This document shows, piece after piece, positions 55,286-60,000 of a stretch of DNA of 60,000 bases. This stretch comes from Polytrichum commune (taxonomy: Eukaryota; Streptophyta; Polytrichopsida; Polytrichales; Polytrichaceae). How positions within the stretch are numbered: the stretch's first letter is position 1; each line of letters opens with the position of its first letter. The stretch lies in NCBI GenBank assembly GCA_950295325.1, contig OX485807.1:12181001-12241000 (forward strand), given 5' to 3'. The position numbers and the translations under genes were made by a program. The notes beneath the pieces were generated by a model, which saw only the letters and a list, made by a program, of their open reading frames with translations, did no database searches and was not told the DNA's origin.

Positions 55286-57179
55286 TGAAGTGGCCCTCCT
55301 ATGTTGCAGATTCATCAACACTCCCACTCACCGGCCGAGGCCATCTCCACATGTGATATACAACCACACTGATCCAAGGAATGAGGAAAATTGGTTGCTT
55401 AGTTGTGGATGAACCGGTTGATTTTGAGAAATAAATGTGTTGAAGTTCATCAAGACTTTGGGAACGTTACCCATCGTTTTAGAGGAATGTAGAGAATATA
55501 CCTCAAATGTATAAAAAGAACAACCGAGAGATGTCAACATGTAACCGGTTGGACTTGGAAGCACTAGGATCTCGCCTTATTATGCCCAAAAATATCCCTG
55601 GACACTGCACTAGTCATCCCAATTGGTGCATGTTACCATTTGGAGATACACAGTGCTATAACTATTTAATGAGAATGTAATGTTCTACCAAGCAAAAGTC
55701 ATTTATGTTTTATAATGTCTAGGACAACCTATTGAACTTTCGTTAGTGAGAATTGAACTCCTGAGAAAGTTGTTTTTACGATGCGTAACTCTGAAGAGTA
55801 GCATGCACTAATTGGGATGATCAATGTACTTTTGAAGATGCGCCATGTATCGTCTGTGGGCCTTATTATAATGTGGCCACTCTTCTTCATTGGACACCTA
55901 TCGTAACATTAAGGTAGATGGGTCCTAACCGGTTCCCTATTTCCAACCACCTCACGTCTCCAAGAATATGAAACAAGCAAGTGAGTATGAGATGGTTAGC
56001 AATAATGTTGGACCACTATGTAGGTGAATGCATGGGTATCAATAATCAACATCAATAATGCTATCGAAGAACCTACCCGTGGGTATCATAATTGTAATAT
56101 TGATATTTGGTGGGCATGTCAAGGTGCGAGAAACTTTGTAAACCTAAGCCATTTATTATGTAGGTCATACCCATTGTAAACCATATTGATACTAGTGCAA
56201 TTTTGCCTAGATTTGAAGGTTTTTGAGTGGTATACAGACTCGAATGGTATCAAAAACAAACCCCCCCCCCCAATTTATGTTGGTATTGGGCTTAGAATGG
56301 CCATTATGTGAAAAGGACACGATTAAATCTCTTTTGAATGCATGTCTTGTTGGTTGCCATTCTACGAGCTAGATCTAACCACATATTATACAACTTTAGG
56401 TGTTTTTATAAAACAAAAAAGGTAATTGAATAAAAAAATTCTATGTTAGGAAGGGAGTATTATTCATTTTCATTTTTCCGATCCAAGTAGAACCTCTCCA
56501 GAAACTATAGCATTAGAATGTTTGACCAATGGTCATTGTTGGATCCTCCCTTGAGCGCCGAACGATGTGGGGAGGATCCAATAGTCCCCACACTACACTA
56601 TCCCAATGGGCTAAGGTGTCAAACTTAAAACTATCCAAGAAGTGTTCGAATAGAATAACATTGTTGCAACCATAACATAGAAACCTTGCAATCATAACAC
56701 CAAGGTATGTTAACATCAAATTGATACATGTTTTAGGATAACAATATAATGCAATGTTGGACAACAAATTGACACATGTGTTAAAATGATATTGCAACTT
56801 GTGATCAATATTTAGACACCACCATGTTCCAATAGTCAACACCATTGGGAGGGCCTATGTGATTACTTATAGTATTAAAAAAATTCCACTTCAAACTCCT
56901 ATGAACTTTGTATCTCAACTCCAAATTTTAAAACTTGAAGTGACAATCCCGTGGTCCGTAACTGCTACTTAAGCAGGTGAAGCAATTTTCATCTCCTACA
57001 ACATCCATAATTGATTTTGGATTTGAAAGTGCCCTATTTTCAAGATTCCCAACTTGACATGCATCTCAACAATCTAATTGGCTTGGGCATTGTCTTGTTT
57101 GGTTAGCAACTCCAAACCATGAAGATTGTTATGTCAAGTTATAGATTGTAGAAGAGATGGGAAAGCTTTTAAGAACCAA
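55286..57179. other. Intergenic DNA with one MITE
   Basis: No gene. It contains the MITE at 55614-55820, a C-run near 56261-56270, and a dispersed-repeat member at about 56900-57040 (CTCAACTCCAAATTTTAAAA, GAAAGTGCCC). Confidence 0.45.
55614..55820. mobile_element. MITE with TCATCCCAATT ends
   Basis: 207 bases. Left TCATCCCAATTGGTGCATGT; complement of right TCATCCCAATTAGTGCATGC. Inside the left TIR, ATTTGGAGATACACAGTGCT resembles the matching position of the 3061 and 3490 MITEs (ATTTGGATTTACACGGTGCT), so the families may be related. Confidence 0.6.
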
Positions 57180-58173
57180 AAGCACAAATCTTTGTCTCCT
57201 CAAACAATAAGCTCTCAAAGTTGTCTTCACTATTCGACTTAGAACGGTTCACACGTATCGCCCCACAACATTTTCAACAACGCTACCACACGCTCACTAC
57301 ACTTACAATGCTCTACATACCATCAACATCCTCACATTCTACCCAAATCGCACACCATGCGGTGGCCCATGTCAACCCCAAACATACCCTCCAAACACAT
57401 TACTCCCCACCCACCACATATCTCCCACTCCCCACTCCTTCCAATCACCCCAACTACCCCTCCTACCAAAAACCACCAACCAGGCCCATAACAACAATCC
57501 AACACCCCTCCAACAACCACAATCCCACCGTAGTGCCCACTTGCTCACCACCGCCTAAGGTAGGGGTGGCTATTTCCGTCCAAATTTCAGATGTGCCTAG
57601 TTGGGATGCTGAAACTATTTTTTTTTTATAAATTTTGAGAGCTCCGCAAAGCTGGTGCAAGAGCAACTATGAAAAAATCAAAATTTTCCAGCATGTTTAT
57701 GATTTCCTACAAATTTTTAAAGGAAACCTTGTAGAGTGACCAACACTCGCACATAGGGTACGTGGTATATCCACAGGGTGGATTTCTAAAACCGACCGTT
57801 GGCAGCCAATGAAATGATGGCAGTGCTGTGAACGGTAAGAGCACCTTGATAGGTGCTTTTGTAAACCTAGGTAAAAGCACCTAGAAAGGTGCTTCCGACA
57901 GAGGGGTCGACTTTAGGACCCGCACGGAAATTGCCACCCCTACCTTATACCACCATGTCCTCCACCTCCCGAATTACAAATAGAAACCATCCTCGCCATA
58001 AAACACAACACATTCATTGACACCTACGGAGCCAAAGCCTGCCACATAACCTACACAATTAATTGGAGAGGCTACTCACACTCAAAAAAAAACCCAATGA
58101 ACTGAGCGACAACCTATATGGACCCGCCAACCAATGCGACCACACCATCCTTTCCCAACAAGTCAACACTGCA
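57180..58173 (+). pseudogene. Decayed coding region with chromodomain-like segment, interrupted by a TIR element
   Basis: Two coding-like parts flank the insertion at 57556-57947. Upstream is a Pro/Thr/His-rich frame (HYSPPTTYLPLPTPSNHPNY; TIQHPSNNHNPTVVPTCSPP). Downstream, 57979-58078 reads ETILAIKHNTFIDTYGAKAC then HITYTINWRGYSHSK, which fits the chromodomain pattern ExIL...Y.V.W.GY; after a one-base shift in an A-run it continues NELSDNLYG. Such domains occur in chromovirus integrases, CMT methylases and HP1-like proteins; I cannot say which. No ATG or intact frame remains. The downstream end meets another TIR element at 58174. Confidence 0.4.
57556..57947. mobile_element. TIR element with TAAGGTAGGGGTGGC ends
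   Basis: 392 bases. Left TAAGGTAGGGGTGGCTATTT; complement of right TAAGGTAGGGGTGGCAATTT; both continue CCGT. TAGGGGTGGCAAT is a common start of plant hAT-type MITEs, but I found no eight-base duplication. The interior has a small palindrome (AGCACCTTGATAGGTGCTTT; AAGCACCTAGAAAGGTGCTT near 57840-57890). Confidence 0.65.
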
Positions 58174-58394
58174 CACACGAGCCAAGAGCCGTGACCATGA
58201 AATTGTGACCATGCAACATGATCCATTGGATGCCACGTAGGAATCCATGGAGACTTTACATCCATCTTGCATACATGTACATACTCCATAGGCCCCTCAA
58301 GCGTAGTGTGAAGCGAACTTGGACCGGCTCCACCTTTTCCACCAATGAGAGTGCTTGAAATGCAATGATGGTCACGGGCTCTCAGTCTCGTGTG
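58174..58394. mobile_element. CACACGAG-ended TIR element, short copy
   Basis: 221-base relative of 54817-55285 with the same ends and an internal deletion after GAAATTGTGA. Flanking bases after the right end (TGAAGCGGCCCTAA) also resemble those of the long copy (TGAAGTGGCCCTCC), so the true element may extend a little further. Confidence 0.7.
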
Positions 58395-60000
58395 TGAAGC
58401 GGCCCTAATTGGGATGCGCAAATTCTATTGCACATATATATATAAAAGAAGAAGAAGAAGAAGCATAAAAAAACCAACTCCAAAGTACACTGCAAAAGCA
58501 CGAGCCTGTTAATTAGGACCTAATTATAAGAGCCGGGAGCTCCATGGAAGCAGGAGGAGGGACAAGAGCAAATTGGCCGGAGACATAATGAGCACCCTCC
58601 AAAGGGGGTCCCGGGCATTGAAGAAGATGAAGCTCATACAATGCAAGCTTGGCCTGCTCTCTTTAAGGGAAATGATTGAGGGATAAATTTAGAGTGCCTA
58701 GCTCGGTCGCTTAAGTCACACATTACATACATTATTATTATTGGTGGAGGTAGGAATTTCGCGAGCACATGCAATTGGGGCATTTGATGATATGGCCCGA
58801 GCCCATTGGCCGATTTCACCTCCGTTAATAGAGATGCCTTAGTGGTCTATCATCATCTTTGCCCCCAACATATATAGGCTCCATATTATTCCGTCACAAG
58901 GACTTCGGTCAAAGGAGTTTGTATCCGAGATGCTAGCATCCAATTATAAGTTTGTTCACTTTTAGCATTCATTCCATTGCTCCGCTGATGAGCTGTATAT
59001 AGTCACGGGCTCCGCATTAGATTCGAGAATTGAGCCTTCGGATGCTAGAATCTTATTAGTGCTTCAGATCGAATATGGAAGTCAAGGCACCTGAACACAT
59101 CTCATCAGTTGAGTGTGTTGCGTTGGTTGAGTGATCTTCTAACCCAATCAATGTAATGGAGAGAAAAATAAAAGAAAGGTTGTCATCTCTTTCTCATATC
59201 CATAACTTTATTCAACTCAGGCCAGTGATTCCATTCTAAATTTAAATGGCACTCTCTGTGTTAAAAATTGGAGGTTGAATTGGTGGGTTGAATGGGTTTT
59301 TATTCGTCATTTTTTTTTTGTTGGTGGAGGTAGTGGCGTGTTGCTTACTGCTCCTGGTGGGTTTACAAAGGGTAGGACTAGCAACACCTGGTAACATTCC
59401 AGTAGGGAGCAGCATCAAGGCCGGAGCCTCTGCCACATCATCGTTGGGATTAATAAATACATGCTTAGTTGGGAGGTCAATATGCATCAACATGAAGGTC
59501 GTTGGCCACGGAGGAAGGTCGCAAGCCATACAAAGAAGGTCGCACATGTAGTCGAGGGAGATCCACTGACTTATCTTTTAAAAAGTGGACATTGTTGCAT
59601 GGCATTGTAAGTTTTCGACCGATTCCGTTGGTGGGTAAAATGTTCAAGGTTGAATTTTTGTAGTGTGGGTGGTGAGGCAGTGGTGCGGGTAGCAAATTTC
59701 GGAGTATAAGCTCAAGCTTTGATTGCTTCAAGTGGGTTTCCAATCTCCTGCATTTTCTAATTTCATTTCTCTTCAATGTCGTTCATGGTATCTCAATTCT
59801 ATTGTGTGCTCCCTCTAGGCATGAAGTCCTCCAATTTATGGTTTCTTGCTCATGTGATTGTCGGTTGCTTGTTGCATCCATATGAAATCCACTAGTTTCG
59901 GAGGCATGACTTCAAATGCTTTAGCAGATCGAGCTCTTGGTTCGTCCAACGTGGCATTTCCCATGTAGATCAATATCCTTTGTTGCCCTCCTTGGTGGTT
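58395..60000. other. Intergenic DNA, right edge of window
   Basis: No gene supported. Simple repeats: (TA)n then (GAA)n at about 58434-58464 and (ATT)n near 58730-58742. A minus-strand frame at 59242-59547 (KHVFINPNDDVAEAPALMLL, then PTGMLPGVASP) reads plausibly as protein but has no family match that I recognise and no complete gene structure. Confidence 0.4.

Noticed and set aside
57221-57631. 136-codon plus-strand frame as an intact gene
   Set aside because: Starts at TTG, and its last part lies inside the TIR element; kept only as part of a decayed region.
1-60000. CRISPR arrays, bacterial operons, rRNA genes
   Set aside because: No regularly spaced repeats of that kind, no Shine-Dalgarno-linked operons and no rRNA landmarks; the sequence is eukaryotic nuclear DNA.

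Overview
The window is nuclear DNA of a green plant (streptophyte). The evidence is one MOS2-type G-patch/KOW gene, one DnaJ-DUF3752 gene with ten plant-style exons, PIF/Harbinger transposons of plant type, and a TTTAGGG-type interstitial telomere repeat. I cannot name the species. A Tc1-like transposon and a green-alga-like LINE argue against a typical flowering plant, but this is inference. Most of the window is AT-rich and built from transposons, MITEs and their remnants.

Layout. 1-747 (minus) is the 5' part of an unidentified acidic protein with internal repeats; it runs off the window edge. 1141-3717 holds three short TIR elements with TACACTAAATA-like ends. 5909-12930 is an apparently complete GC-rich PIF/Harbinger transposon (about 7.0 kb, TTA duplications) with a DDE transposase and a Myb/SANT-like gene that converge and overlap at their stops. 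14483-24000 is a large minus-strand LINE: ORF1 has an RRM-like region and a coiled coil; ORF2, broken by several stops and frameshifts, carries a repeated leader, a 2A ribosome-skipping motif, an APE endonuclease, a reverse transcriptase, an unassigned domain, RNase H and a C-terminal zinc finger plus a restriction-like nuclease motif. A possible secreted Cys-rich ORF lies upstream of it. 24935-27490 holds low-complexity repeats and a decayed second Harbinger transposase.

32565-42097 is the core host region. MOS2 (minus) and the DnaJ-DUF3752 gene (plus) are divergent. They are separated by a degenerate Tc1-like transposon that sits between the arms of an inverted duplication. The right arm is a copy of the MOS2 promoter, leader and start, then of parts of its RS-rich coding region. 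The first exon of the DnaJ gene is largely MOS2-derived, so that gene appears to be chimeric and to use a duplicated MOS2 promoter. The 3' end of MOS2 has also been duplicated in tandem at 31400-32565.

42098-60000 is gene-poor. It holds a fold-back element, another end of the Tc1-like family, several TIR elements, simple repeats, and a decayed chromodomain-like coding region interrupted by one TIR element and cut off by another. The two host genes probably both act in pre-mRNA processing (MOS2/GPKOW family; GPALPP1/DUF3752 family).
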